The notes beneath the pieces were generated by a model. That model did not search any database. It worked only from the letters and a program-made list of their open reading frames with translations, and was not told the origin of the DNA. DNA of 64,000 bases from UBA2336 sp031395485 (GTDB lineage Bacteria > Bacteroidota > Bacteroidia > Cytophagales > Cyclobacteriaceae): positions 372,001 to 436,000 of the forward strand of contig JANNUS010000006.1 of NCBI GenBank assembly GCA_031395485.1, in the 5' to 3' direction. The position numbers and the translations under genes are program-made. Of the stretch, positions 43,989-53,198 are shown in pieces. The number at the start of each line of letters is the position of its first letter. The stretch's first letter is position 1.

Positions 43989-44041
43989 TTGTATGAATCA
44001 GAATTTGGAGAGATATTTTTTAATCCGCGATCAGACAATTT

Positions 44042-46276
44042 TTAATTCCCCTTCTTAAATTGATCAAACTTTGATTCTGTAGTTTTTTTCGGGAATACGT
44101 TGTTGTTCATATTTACATCGCCTAAACCGAAGTTAGGGTCAAGTACAATATTCACCACTTCTTTTTCCTTGACAAATACTTTCGTGATCGTGCCTTCATC
44201 TCTCCGCCAAATTTCTGCAGGAATTGTTTCCGTTTCTTTCGATCCGTCTTTGTAAGTCCATTCAAGCACCAATGGCGTTACAAGGCCGCCAGTATTCTTG
44301 AATGTAATTTCATAAATATTTTTACCGTCCAATTTTTTGCGAGCAGCGTTATCGTCAAAAACGCTTCTAAATTCCTGATCGCGACTAGAAAGCGAACTTA
44401 AATTAGTATTGAGCACACTAAACTTTTGTGGCCCCTTACTAAAATCATTGTTGTTTGCTTGCGTATTTAAGTCGCCAGCTTTTACATTTTTAGACTTGCC
44501 TTCCACATTGGTTGCCGGGGGTTTCATTTTGAACCACCTTACCTCAGCCAGGTCTACGTCTACATGATCTGTTCCATAAAACCAACCCCTCCAAAACCAA
44601 TCAAGGTCAACACCGGATGCGTCTTCCATGGTGCGGAAAAAATCGGCTGGCTTAGGATGCTTGAACATCCAGCGTTGTGAGTATTCTTTAAAAGCCTTAT
44701 CAAAGAGATCAGCGCCCATCACGGTTTCTCGAAGCAATGTAAGTGCAGCAGAGGGTTTGCCGTATGCATTAATGCCAAACTCACGTTCGCGAATGTTATC
44801 AGACGAAGCCATGATGGGGCGTATCTGACTTTTTTCGCCCTTCATAAAATTGGTAACGCTTTTAGGGGTTCCCCAAGTGTAGTTCAGTTCTTTATAGCGA
44901 TCTTGTAGTGTTTCTTTTTCAAGAAAGGTATTCAATCCCTCATCCATCCAGGACCACTGACGCTCATCGGAGTTCACAATCATTGGAAAATAATTGTGTC
45001 CAACCTCGTGTACAACAACACTTATTAAGCCAACAAGTGTTTGCTGAGAAAACTTCCCCGCTTTATCCGGACGCTCACCATTAAAACAAATCATTGGGTA
45101 TTCCATTCCTTGTTGAGCCATGTGAACCGAAATTGCAGTCGGGTACGGATATTCGAACGTTCGGGCAGAATAAACCTCTAGTGCATTTTTAATTGCCTTA
45201 GTAGATTCTTTTTCCCAAAGCGGATTTCCTTCTTTTGGGTAGAGTGATTGCGCTAGCGTGGTTTTATCTCCTGTTTTAACAGCTTGTGCATCCCAGATAA
45301 ATTTTCGGGAAGAAGCAAAGGCAAAATCACGAACGTTTTCTGCAGAAAATTCCCACGTTGTTTTTTTCTTAGAGCGATTTTTTTCCTTTTTACGTACCTC
45401 TTCTTCTGTTACAATAAATACCTGCTTATCGAATGTCTTACCGGCCAATTCAAATCGATCTTGTTGCTGTTTACTCAATACTGTTTTAGGATTTTGAAGC
45501 CAGCCTGTAGCGGTTACAATGTGATCGGACGGAACAGTAATGCGCACTTTGTAATTTCCGAAGGTAAGCGTGAACTCGCCCAACCCTAAAAACTGTTTAT
45601 TTTGCCAGCCCTCATAATCATCAAACACGCACATGCGTGGAAACCATTGTGCGAAGGTGTAAACATAATTTCCGTCTTCTGGGAAAAACTCATACCCACC
45701 ACGTTCATCATATCGTTGCCGATCATATTCATGATAGGTCCACTCAATTGTAAAAATAAAATTCTCACCATTTTTTAATGGTGCAGGAAGATCAATACGC
45801 ATCATGGTATTATTGATCACCGAGGGTATGTTATTTCCGGATGCATCTTTAATACTCTTAATAGTGTAGCCACCCTGATAATCGTCTGTTTGAATCCCCA
45901 AAACATTGGCTACCGAAAGGCCGGGTAATGAGTCGCGCACAGAACCTCTTTTGGTTTGTGATGCGATACTGTTTTTGGCAAGTAAATTCTGATCGAGCTG
46001 AAGCCATAAAAACGTAAGAGCCTCCGGAGAATTATTGTAGTACATGATTGTTTCCTTTCCGGTGAGTACCTGCGTCTCGTCATTCACCTCAACATCAATA
46101 ACGTAATCGGCCCGTTGTTGCCAGTAAGAAGCTCCAGGCGCTCCAGAGCTTGTCCGGTAACTATTTGGAGTTGGTAGTGCTTCGCCTAATTGTTCGAATT
46201 TCCCTTTCCAGGCATTGTCTTGTGCCTGTGTTATGATGGAACCAGATATCAGAAGTAGGATGAATATTCTTTTCAT
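44042..46276 (-). CDS. Exported M1-family metallopeptidase (copy 1)
   Basis: The 744-residue product has a signal peptide (MKRIFILLLISGSIITQAQ). The zinc site is HEVGHN with the third ligand Glu 18 residues on in WMDEGLNTF, exactly the M1 spacing. The exopeptidase motif is changed from GAMEN to GMEYP. The C-terminal ~150 residues are a beta domain, ending in FDQFKKGN. It is the tandem paralogue of the next gene; the two share long identical stretches such as PKPADFFRTMEDAS. Secreted peptide digestion is the likely role. Confidence 0.9.
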   Translation of the reverse strand: MKRIFILLLISGSIITQAQDNAWKGKFEQLGEALPTPNSYRTSSGAPGASYWQQRADYVIDVEVNDETQVLTGKETIMYYNNSPEALTFLWLQLDQNLLAKNSIASQTKRGSVRDSLPGLSVANVLGIQTDDYQGGYTIKSIKDASGNNIPSVINNTMMRIDLPAPLKNGENFIFTIEWTYHEYDRQRYDERGGYEFFPEDGNYVYTFAQWFPRMCVFDDYEGWQNKQFLGLGEFTLTFGNYKVRITVPSDHIVTATGWLQNPKTVLSKQQQDRFELAGKTFDKQVFIVTEEEVRKKEKNRSKKKTTWEFSAENVRDFAFASSRKFIWDAQAVKTGDKTTLAQSLYPKEGNPLWEKESTKAIKNALEVYSARTFEYPYPTAISVHMAQQGMEYPMICFNGERPDKAGKFSQQTLVGLISVVVHEVGHNYFPMIVNSDERQWSWMDEGLNTFLEKETLQDRYKELNYTWGTPKSVTNFMKGEKSQIRPIMASSDNIREREFGINAYGKPSAALTLLRETVMGADLFDKAFKEYSQRWMFKHPKPADFFRTMEDASGVDLDWFWRGWFYGTDHVDVDLAEVRWFKMKPPATNVEGKSKNVKAGDLNTQANNNDFSKGPQKFSVLNTNLSSLSSRDQEFRSVFDDNAARKKLDGKNIYEITFKNTGGLVTPLVLEWTYKDGSKETETIPAEIWRRDEGTITKVFVKEKEVVNIVLDPNFGLGDVNMNNNVFPKKTTESKFDQFKKGN

Positions 46277-46296
46277 AAGGAGATTTCAAGTTAATG

Positions 46297-46333
46297 GTTA
46301 TCCGTTAATAGTTATTTCCAATTAACGGATAAC
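46297..46333. repeat. 13-bp perfect inverted repeat between tandem M1 genes
   Basis: GTTATCCGTTAAT (46297-46309) and ATTAACGGATAAC (46321-46333) enclose 11 nt. The flanks TTAATAGTTAT and ATAACTATTAA form an alternative inverted pair, so two mutually exclusive hairpins are possible. It sits in the 71-bp gap upstream of copy 1. Confidence 0.6.
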
Positions 46334-46347
46334 TATTAAACGATTAA

Positions 46348-48573
46348 CTAATTCTTCGTTTTAAACTGATCAAACTTAGAAGGCTGGTTTGTTCTTGGAA
46401 ACACATTGTCGACCGCGCTCACATCTGAAGTTTCTTTCAGCGGATCAAGCACAATATTTACCACCTCTTTTTCTTTCACAAAAACTTTTGTAACCGTGGT
46501 TTCATTTGTGCGCCAAATTTCAGCGGGTATTCTTTCAATTTCTTTAGTCCCGTCTTTAAATGTCCACTCAATGATAACCGGCATCACCAATCCGCCTTTA
46601 TTAGAAAGCTTAACCTCGTAAATATTCTTGTTCTGCAATTTGTTGATAACCGCTTTATCATCAATGCGACTTCTGAATTCTCCGTACAATCGATCATCGG
46701 TAGGCACAATACTGAAAGGTTGTGGGCCTGCGCTAAAGTCAGTAAGCCCCGATTTGTCTTCATTGCCACTGTTAAGGTCCCCCTTTTTTGCAGCAACATT
46801 TTTATTTTCAACGTTCTTTTCACCGGTGCGCATACTGTACCATTTCACCTGATCAATGGACTGATCTACATTGTCGGTTGTATAAAACCAACCCCTCCAA
46901 AACCAATCAAGATCAACCGCGGAAGCGTCTTCCATGGTGCGGAAAAAATCAGCAGGTTTAGGATGTTTAAAAGCCCATCGAGTTGCATATTCTTTAAAAG
47001 CCTTATCAAAAAGCTCATGACCCATAATGGTTTCGCGAAGCATGACAAGCCCTGTAGCGGCTTTTGTGTATTGCTCATCACCAAATTTTAGTATTTGTTC
47101 TGAGTTTGTCATAAGCGGCCGCTTCACAGTTTTGTCGCCTTTCATATAGGGTACAAGTTCTTCGGGTTTTCCACGCGTCCATTTAATATCAGGGTAACGT
47201 TCTAGCTGAGTCAATAATTGAACAAAACTATTCACCCCCTCGTCCATCCATGTGGTTTGTCGCTCATCGTTATTGATGATCATCGGGTAATAGTTATGAC
47301 CCACCTCATGTACAACCACACCAATCATTCCTTTGCGTAAATCAGCCGAGTACTTTCCGTCTTTGTCAGGTCTTCCATAGTTAAAACAGATCATCGGGTA
47401 TTCCATTCCCTGCCGTGCGGCATGTACAGAAATGGCTACAGGATATGGATAGTCAAGAGAGTAGCGGGAGTAAACCTCTAATGTGTTTTTAATGGCTCGT
47501 GTTGATTCCTTTTCCCATAGCGGATTTCCTTCTTTTGGATAGAATGACATTGCTAATGGTTTTTTATCTCCAACCTTTACAGCCTGAGCATCCCAGATAA
47601 ATTTTCGGGATGATGCAAAGGCAAAGTCGCGTACATTTTCAGCTTTAAACACCCAGGTTTTTTTCTCTTGCGATTTTGTTTTTTCTTTTTGAACAGCCTC
47701 TGCTTGTGTTACGATGATAACCGGATTATCAAAAGTATTTTTTGCTTTTTCTAAACGCTCAAGTTCAGTTTTTGTCAAAACCAGTTCAGGGTTTTGCAAC
47801 GTGCCGGTAGCGCCTACAATATGATCGGCAGGTACAGTAAGGCTTACACTGTAGTCTCCAAAGGGCAGGGCGAATTCACCTTGTCCTAAAAATTGTTTGT
47901 TCTGCCAACCCTGGTAATCGTCATATACGCACATGCGAGGAAACCATTGTGCTATTACATACGAGTAATTTCCATCTTCCGGAAAATATTCAAACTGCGT
48001 GCGCTCACGTGCCATCAAGCCATCGTTGATGTTGTACGACCAGGTTACAGAGAATGAAACTTTTTGTCCGGGGATTAACGGTTGAGGAAGATCAACGCGC
48101 ATCATAGTATAATTTACAGTGTAAGGAAGTGATTTGCCACTACCGTCAGTCACGGATTTAATTTTAAATCCGCCATCGAAATCATATAGATTGAGATCCC
48201 CCGCAATAGTTTTGGCTGCTGTAGAGTCTTTAATCTTATTCGTTGTAGTTTTTTGTGTGTTGTTGCCTTTGGCCTGATTGTTTTGGTCGAGCTGTAACCA
48301 TAAATAGCGAAGCACATCCGGGGAGTTATTATGATAAGTAATAGTCTCCGAGCCTGTGATACTTTGATTTGTATCATTTAACTCTGCTGTAATTACATAG
48401 TCGGCTTTTTGTTGCCAATATTTAGGCCCCGGTGCTCCAGAGCCACTCCGGTATTCATTGGGAGTGGGTAATACTTGTTCAAGTTGTTCAAACTTTCCCT
48501 GCCACGGTGCGGGTTGTTGACCGTACGTGCATAGAGCGAGCAGCACGGCCGCCATTAAAAAAGAAAATTTCAT
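46348..48573 (-). CDS. Exported M1-family metallopeptidase (copy 2)
   Basis: The 741-residue product starts MKFSFLMAAVLLALCTYGQ, a signal peptide. It has HEVGHNYYPMIINNDER and WMDEGVNSF as the HExxH-x18-E zinc site, and RQGMEYPMICFN as the altered GAMEN region. It is colinear with copy 1 along its whole length; insertions differ in the C-terminal beta domain. An in-frame ATG at 48621 lies before the signal and is rejected. The two genes probably form one transcript. Confidence 0.9.
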   Translation of the reverse strand: MKFSFLMAAVLLALCTYGQQPAPWQGKFEQLEQVLPTPNEYRSGSGAPGPKYWQQKADYVITAELNDTNQSITGSETITYHNNSPDVLRYLWLQLDQNNQAKGNNTQKTTTNKIKDSTAAKTIAGDLNLYDFDGGFKIKSVTDGSGKSLPYTVNYTMMRVDLPQPLIPGQKVSFSVTWSYNINDGLMARERTQFEYFPEDGNYSYVIAQWFPRMCVYDDYQGWQNKQFLGQGEFALPFGDYSVSLTVPADHIVGATGTLQNPELVLTKTELERLEKAKNTFDNPVIIVTQAEAVQKEKTKSQEKKTWVFKAENVRDFAFASSRKFIWDAQAVKVGDKKPLAMSFYPKEGNPLWEKESTRAIKNTLEVYSRYSLDYPYPVAISVHAARQGMEYPMICFNYGRPDKDGKYSADLRKGMIGVVVHEVGHNYYPMIINNDERQTTWMDEGVNSFVQLLTQLERYPDIKWTRGKPEELVPYMKGDKTVKRPLMTNSEQILKFGDEQYTKAATGLVMLRETIMGHELFDKAFKEYATRWAFKHPKPADFFRTMEDASAVDLDWFWRGWFYTTDNVDQSIDQVKWYSMRTGEKNVENKNVAAKKGDLNSGNEDKSGLTDFSAGPQPFSIVPTDDRLYGEFRSRIDDKAVINKLQNKNIYEVKLSNKGGLVMPVIIEWTFKDGTKEIERIPAEIWRTNETTVTKVFVKEKEVVNIVLDPLKETSDVSAVDNVFPRTNQPSKFDQFKTKN

Positions 48574-48652
48574 AGTTGGTTTGTTATCTGTGAATTGTTG
48601 CATGGCATTCATTATCAACATTACTGTTTATCGTTAGAGGAAAGGAAGTAGA

Positions 48653-49237
48653 CTACCAATATATTTTATCTTTCATTAAAAGTAATGCAATACCTGAAAT
48701 AACCGAAGATATTACCAGCTTCCAATCTCTGCGGTTTACGGTGAATAAATCAACTAAAATTAGCCCCAAGAAAAGAAATATTCCTACAATAATTATTTGG
48801 CCAGCCTCTAAACCGATATTAAAGGCAAATAGTTGAGTTACTATACTCCGGTCTTTTCCTAAAATACTTCTCAGGTAATTCGAAAACCCCAGCCCGTGAA
48901 TTAATCCGAAAAATAAGGCATAACCATAGTTGATATAAGTAGTGCGGTCAGAGATTTCAGTGGTTCTGAAAATATTGGAAACGGCTGTTATAAAAATTGT
49001 AACAGGAATCAGAAACTCAATTAAATCTTGGTTGATGGAAATAATGCGCAGTGTAGCCAACGCCAATGTAATGGAGTGACCAATGGTGAAAGCCGTTATT
49101 AAAATTAAGAGCTTGCGCCAATCGCGCAGTAAATAAAGTGCGCACAGAGCCACAACAAAAAGAATGTGATCATATCCGTTTTTATAGTCTAGTATATGAT
49201 CTTTGCCTAGCCCGAAGTATAATTCAAATTCGCTCAT
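48653..49237 (-). CDS. HupE/UreJ-like membrane protein
   Basis: The 194-residue product has six or seven hydrophobic helices. It has the signature GYDHILFVVALCALYLL and TAFTIGHSITLALATL, plus FGLIHGLGFSNYLR and FNIGLEAGQI, conserved histidine-rich motifs of HupE/UreJ proteins linked with nickel/cobalt or hydrogenase loci. No hydrogenase or urease gene is present, so a general metal or membrane role is more likely. Family members often sit beside DUF6702 genes in Bacteroidota, as here. Confidence 0.8.
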   Translation of the reverse strand: MSEFELYFGLGKDHILDYKNGYDHILFVVALCALYLLRDWRKLLILITAFTIGHSITLALATLRIISINQDLIEFLIPVTIFITAVSNIFRTTEISDRTTYINYGYALFFGLIHGLGFSNYLRSILGKDRSIVTQLFAFNIGLEAGQIIIVGIFLFLGLILVDLFTVNRRDWKLVISSVISGIALLLMKDKIYW

Positions 49238-49356
49238 GCTTTTGATGGTCAGCTTGTTAAGGCTTGCAAGTATACATGAATATTCTTGAAAGTTGAATAG
49301 GAAGCCTTTTCAGTTTAAAATCGGAATTCTATTTATATTAATATTGAACGTTAATT

Positions 49357-49866
49357 ATGAAAAAGGCACCTGTTATATCGGTTTTATTGATCCTACTTTT
49401 CTGCGGAGCCTCACCTCACCCTATTCACGTGTCGGTTACGGAGATTACCGTTGATGAAAAGGAACGCGAACTTGAAATTATTGCTCGTATTTTCTTGGAT
49501 GACCTGGAAACGGCAATTCGTCAAAGTAAAAAACTAACGGAATTGAACTTGCTTCAACCGGGCAATACCATAACTACCGATCAGCTTATAGCAGGGTATC
49601 TACAACAGCATTTTAAAATTTTAATAAAGGGTAAGGAGCAAAAAATGAAGTATTTGGGGCATGAAGTAGCGGACGAGGCTATACTTTGCTATGTTCAGAT
49701 AAGCGCGGTTAAAAAAATTGAGACAATTGAAGTGTTCAATAGTATCCTCACAGAAGTGCATGACGACCAGTCGAATCTTGTACATGTTACGCAACGGGGC
49801 ATCGTAAAAAGCTTGCGTTTAATGGTTGACAATCCATCGGGGAAACTGACGTTTGAGACGAAATGA
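49357..49866 (+). CDS. DUF6702-family exported protein
   Basis: The 169-residue product has a signal peptide (MKKAPVISVLLILLFCGASP) followed by HPIHVSVTEITVDEKERELE, the motif of DUF6702. It is a small beta-sandwich protein of unknown function that co-occurs with M1 peptidases and HupE-like genes. Its TGA stop overlaps the ATG of gldB (ATGA), indicating coupling. Confidence 0.75.
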   Translation: MKKAPVISVLLILLFCGASPHPIHVSVTEITVDEKERELEIIARIFLDDLETAIRQSKKLTELNLLQPGNTITTDQLIAGYLQQHFKILIKGKEQKMKYLGHEVADEAILCYVQISAVKKIETIEVFNSILTEVHDDQSNLVHVTQRGIVKSLRLMVDNPSGKLTFETK

Positions 49867-50915
49867 ATTATTTATTAAGTAACGTGATGAAGTACAAAGC
49901 GATTGCCCGAGCCCTTGCGAGGATGTTCTTGGTGATTGGCTTTCTTTTTTTAACAGCATGTGGAGAAGAAAAGGAAGAGTGCGCGTTTGTTCCAGAAACA
50001 ACTGCGATAGTAATTGATTTAGAATTCGAATCATTGCGAAATGAACTGATTGACATTTCCTCAAAGGATCAGTTGGCTAGTTTGCTAAACAAACACAAAG
50101 GGCTGCGTGATAATTTCTTTAGAAGAGATCAGTACCCGAGTGACTCCGCATTTGTAAATGAACTTTACAGGCGATTTACCAATCCTCATATTGACACGTT
50201 GCTTATAGAAGTTGAACAGGTGTTTGGTGACGAGAGCGATTTGAAAAAGGAATTTGAAGAAGCATTTAAAAACTTAAAATATTATTATCCCGAAGCGCGC
50301 ATTCCAAAAATTGAAACTGTGATCAGTGGCCTTGACAATGATATGTTCGTGAGTGATTCATTAATAATAGTCAGTCTTGATTATTTTTTAGGCACAGGGG
50401 CAAAATACCGCCCCGCCATGTACGACTACCTGCTTCGTCAATATGGTAAAGTAAATATTGTGCCTTCGTGCATGATGATATTTGGTATTGACAATCAGTT
50501 TAACGCAACAAATGAAAAGGACAAAACAGCGTTGGCCGACATGATCACTTATGGCAAGTCGTTTTATTTTGCCAAGCAGATGATGCCGTGCGTACCCGAC
50601 AGCATTTTTATTTGGTATACAGCCGAAGAGATGCGAGGGGCGCGAAAAAATCAAGATCTTATTTGGGCAAGATTTATTGAAGACAAATTATTATACTCTA
50701 CAAGCCGCGTACTAAAACAAAAATATTTAGGTGATCGGCCCAAAACAGCGGAGGTTGGCCCCGAGTGCCCAGGCCGTATTGGTCAATGGGTAGGTTGGCA
50801 AATTGTTAAAGAATATATGGAGACCGCCCCCGATGTTTCGTTGCCTAAGCTTATGAGCACTGAAAATGCCGACCGTATTTTTAAAGAATCGAAGTATAAA
50901 CCAGAGAGAAGATGA
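49863..50915 (+). CDS. gldB: Gliding motility lipoprotein GldB
   Basis: The 350-residue product has a lipobox LTAC followed by GEEKEE. Conserved GldB segments are IPKIETVISGLDNDMFVSDS, SLDYFLGTGAKYRPAMYDY and RIGQWVGWQIVKEYM. GldB is an outer-membrane-associated lipoprotein required for gliding in Flavobacterium and present in type IX secretion bacteria. Start ATG 49863 overlaps the previous stop; an internal ATG at 49887 also gives a good signal peptide. Confidence 0.9.
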   Translation: MNYLLSNVMKYKAIARALARMFLVIGFLFLTACGEEKEECAFVPETTAIVIDLEFESLRNELIDISSKDQLASLLNKHKGLRDNFFRRDQYPSDSAFVNELYRRFTNPHIDTLLIEVEQVFGDESDLKKEFEEAFKNLKYYYPEARIPKIETVISGLDNDMFVSDSLIIVSLDYFLGTGAKYRPAMYDYLLRQYGKVNIVPSCMMIFGIDNQFNATNEKDKTALADMITYGKSFYFAKQMMPCVPDSIFIWYTAEEMRGARKNQDLIWARFIEDKLLYSTSRVLKQKYLGDRPKTAEVGPECPGRIGQWVGWQIVKEYMETAPDVSLPKLMSTENADRIFKESKYKPERR

Positions 50916-50926
50916 TAATTACTCTT

Positions 50927-50934
50927 TAACTTTG
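50927..50934 (+). promoter_or_regulatory. -7 box TAACTTTG for tpiA
   Basis: TAACTTTG fits TAnnTTTG, 17 nt before the tpiA ATG at 50952, in the 36-bp gap after gldB. Confidence 0.45.
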
Positions 50935-50951
50935 ATGAATAGTAATACGAT

Positions 50952-51713
50952 ATGCGTCAAAAAATAGTAGCCGGCAATTGGAAAATGAATAAGACACTTC
51001 AGGAGGCAAATGTGCTTGCTTCGGAAGTAATGGCTATGGTAGCTGATGAAGTGAAGGGCGATGCCCGTGTTATATTTTGTATCCCCTATCCATATTTAGT
51101 ACCCATTAAAAACTTGTTGGGCAATAACACACGAATTTTTGTAGCCGCACAAAATTGTAGCGAGCATGAATCAGGCGCATACACGGGCGAAGTTTCTGCT
51201 GGTATGTTAAAGTCAATGAACATCCCGTATGTGGTCCTCGGCCACAGTGAACGCAGACAATATTTTGGTGAAGAAGGAAAAATATTGGCGAAGAAAATTG
51301 ATGTGGCATTAAAGCACGGGCTTTCACCCATTTTTTGCTGTGGCGAGATGTTAGAGATTCGCGAGAAAGGAACACACGAGCAACTGGTGAAGCAACAGGT
51401 GGAAGAAAGCCTTTTTCATTTACCTGCGGAAAGTTTGAAGAACATTGTAATTGCATACGAACCTGTATGGGCCATTGGTACAGGCAAAACTGCAACAGCA
51501 CAACAAGCGCAGGATATGCACGCGGTAATTCGAAAGCATCTAACCGATAAATATGATCAAGCGGTTGCCAATGATATTTCTATACTATATGGAGGAAGTG
51601 TAAGTGCGGCTAACGCAAAGGAATTATTTGCGAAAGCGGATGTAGATGGAGGATTAGTCGGTGGCGCTTCGCTGAAGTCGAGAGAGTTTACGGAAATCAT
51701 AAAATCAATTTGA
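50952..51713 (+). CDS. tpiA: Triosephosphate isomerase
   Basis: The 253-residue product has the N-terminal Lys site AGNWKMNKT, catalytic His in VLGHSERRQYFGE, and the catalytic Glu in IAYEPVWAIGTGKTA; the phosphate loop is LYGGSVSAAN. It interconverts DHAP and glyceraldehyde-3-phosphate. In many Bacteroidota tpiA is followed by prmA; here hicBA is inserted between them. Confidence 0.97.
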   Translation: MRQKIVAGNWKMNKTLQEANVLASEVMAMVADEVKGDARVIFCIPYPYLVPIKNLLGNNTRIFVAAQNCSEHESGAYTGEVSAGMLKSMNIPYVVLGHSERRQYFGEEGKILAKKIDVALKHGLSPIFCCGEMLEIREKGTHEQLVKQQVEESLFHLPAESLKNIVIAYEPVWAIGTGKTATAQQAQDMHAVIRKHLTDKYDQAVANDISILYGGSVSAANAKELFAKADVDGGLVGGASLKSREFTEIIKSI

Positions 51714-51717
51714 ATTG

Positions 51718-51751
51718 ATTTGAAGATGAACGAATTTTCAAATCTTCAAAT
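51718..51751. terminator. Hairpin ATTTGAAGAT/ATCTTCAAAT between tpiA and hicA
   Basis: A perfect 10-bp stem encloses a 14-nt loop between two convergent genes. It may serve as a bidirectional terminator or be a fragment of the 'TTTGAAGATTTGAAAATT' repeats common in these genomes. Confidence 0.5.
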
Positions 51752-51759
51752 TGACCATT

Positions 51760-51954
51760 TCAAATTTCATTTTTATCAATGCCTGCTTGCTTAAGAATGG
51801 CATAAAATGTTCCTTTTGGCAAATCCTTTTTATGAAGTGGAACTACGGTAATTTTTCCTGTAACAGGATGTGTAAAAAAATGATGACTTCCATTAACCCT
51901 CTTTAAGATGAAGTCTCGTGCTTCAAGAATTTTTATCAAATCTTTTGGAGTCAT
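51760..51954 (-). CDS. hicA: HicA-family mRNA interferase toxin
   Basis: The 64-residue product is a double-stranded-RNA-binding-like HicA domain: LIKILEARDFILKRVNGSHH with the catalytic His in GSHHFFTHP, then HKKDLPKGTFYAILKQAG. HicA cleaves mRNA. It starts 3 bp after hicB, the antitoxin-first order. Confidence 0.9.
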   Translation of the reverse strand: MTPKDLIKILEARDFILKRVNGSHHFFTHPVTGKITVVPLHKKDLPKGTFYAILKQAGIDKNEI

Positions 51955-51957
51955 TGA

Positions 51958-52185
51958 TTATGATGGAATACTCAACGAGTATTCGAAGGTTTTACTGTCA
52001 TCAGGAATGGTCTCGCCTCGTTCTTTTAATAAGCCAATATACCCTTCGATAGCTTCCTTAGCCATGCTCAATGCGTGATCTAAATTATCTCCATAAGTTA
52101 TACAACCCGGTAGTGATGGGACCGAAACAGTGAATCCACCCTCTGGCTCTTCATTCAATAATACCCGATAGGTCAAAACATTCAT
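51958..52185 (-). CDS. hicB: HicB-family antitoxin, short form
   Basis: The 75-residue product has the partial RNase-H-fold signature VSVPSLPGCITYGDNLDHAL and AKEAIEGYIGLLKERGE. The DNA-binding C-terminus of longer HicB proteins is missing, so autoregulation through HicB is unlikely. It neutralises HicA. Confidence 0.9.
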   Translation of the reverse strand: MNVLTYRVLLNEEPEGGFTVSVPSLPGCITYGDNLDHALSMAKEAIEGYIGLLKERGETIPDDSKTFEYSLSIPS

Positions 52186-52243
52186 AAACGTGCGTTATGT
52201 AAAAATAACTATTTTCGTAAGAATAAAGTTTATGCAAGGTAAT

Positions 52244-53080
52244 ATGTACTACACACGCCTCCAGGTAATTTGTGATTCTGAGTATTCCGAAATACTCATG
52301 GCTGAGATTGCAGAGACAGGCTTTGACACGTTCATGGAAAATGAGAAGGGTTTTGAAGCGTACACAGAACAAGCCAACTACGACAAAGAGAAGCTTTATG
52401 CTGTAAAAGAAAAGTATGGCCAGCTTACACCAATTGTGTTTTATCAAGACAGAATTGAAAAGAAGAACTGGAACGAGGAGTGGGAAAAAAGTTACGAACC
52501 CATTATTGTAGAAAATACCTGCATGATCCGCGCAGGATTTCATCAGCCCAAAAAGCAATATCCGTACGAAATTATCATCACGCCAAAAATGTCATTTGGT
52601 ACCGGGCATCATCAAACAACCTACCTAATGGTGAAGAACCAGCTAGCTATGAATCACCAAAATAAGAGCGTGATGGATGCGGGATGTGGCACGGCTATCC
52701 TTTCGGTGATGGCCTCTAAACTTGGAGCGAAGCAAGTAGATGCGTTTGATATCGATGAGTGGAGCGTGATTAACGGACAGGAAAATATTGAAGTAAACAA
52801 GTGCTACAACATTGGTATTCGGCAAGGGAAAATAAGTGATCTTACCTTTGATGATAATTTCGACATCATACTTGCCAACATTAATAAAAATATTCTGCTG
52901 ATAGAGTTGGCTCAGTATGCAGCTTACCTGAACCCGGGCGGCTTCTTGTTGTTAAGCGGCTTCTACGAAAATGATATTCCCGATTTAATGGCCGAAGCAC
53001 ATCGCTATGGGCTCGAACAAGTTCATTCGGATAAGCGCGAAAACTGGGCTGCGTTGTTGTTGAAAAAGCAAGCCGCCTGA
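52244..53080 (+). CDS. prmA: Ribosomal protein L11 methyltransferase
   Basis: The 278-residue product has MSFGTGHHQTTYLM and the SAM loop VMDAGCGTAILSVMASKLGA, then DIDEWSVINGQENIEVN and LANINKNILL, the PrmA NPPY-equivalent. It trimethylates ribosomal protein L11. ATG 52244 (MYYTRLQVICDSEYSE) is preferred to in-frame ATGs at 52190 and 52232 since AAGG precedes it and the others overlap the hicB promoter region. Confidence 0.92.
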   Translation: MYYTRLQVICDSEYSEILMAEIAETGFDTFMENEKGFEAYTEQANYDKEKLYAVKEKYGQLTPIVFYQDRIEKKNWNEEWEKSYEPIIVENTCMIRAGFHQPKKQYPYEIIITPKMSFGTGHHQTTYLMVKNQLAMNHQNKSVMDAGCGTAILSVMASKLGAKQVDAFDIDEWSVINGQENIEVNKCYNIGIRQGKISDLTFDDNFDIILANINKNILLIELAQYAAYLNPGGFLLLSGFYENDIPDLMAEAHRYGLEQVHSDKRENWAALLLKKQAA

Positions 53081-53198
53081 CGGTTTCTTTTTATTCTAGT
53101 TTGCATCCAAACTTCCCCATTTTTCACGTTTAATATTCACAACATGGCTTTTTAGCATATTTCACCATTATTTGCGAATTTCAAGGGTTTTTGACTGC

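Noticed and set aside
48653..49237. HupE as part of a hydrogenase or urease locus
   Set aside because: No structural or maturation gene of either enzyme lies in the window.
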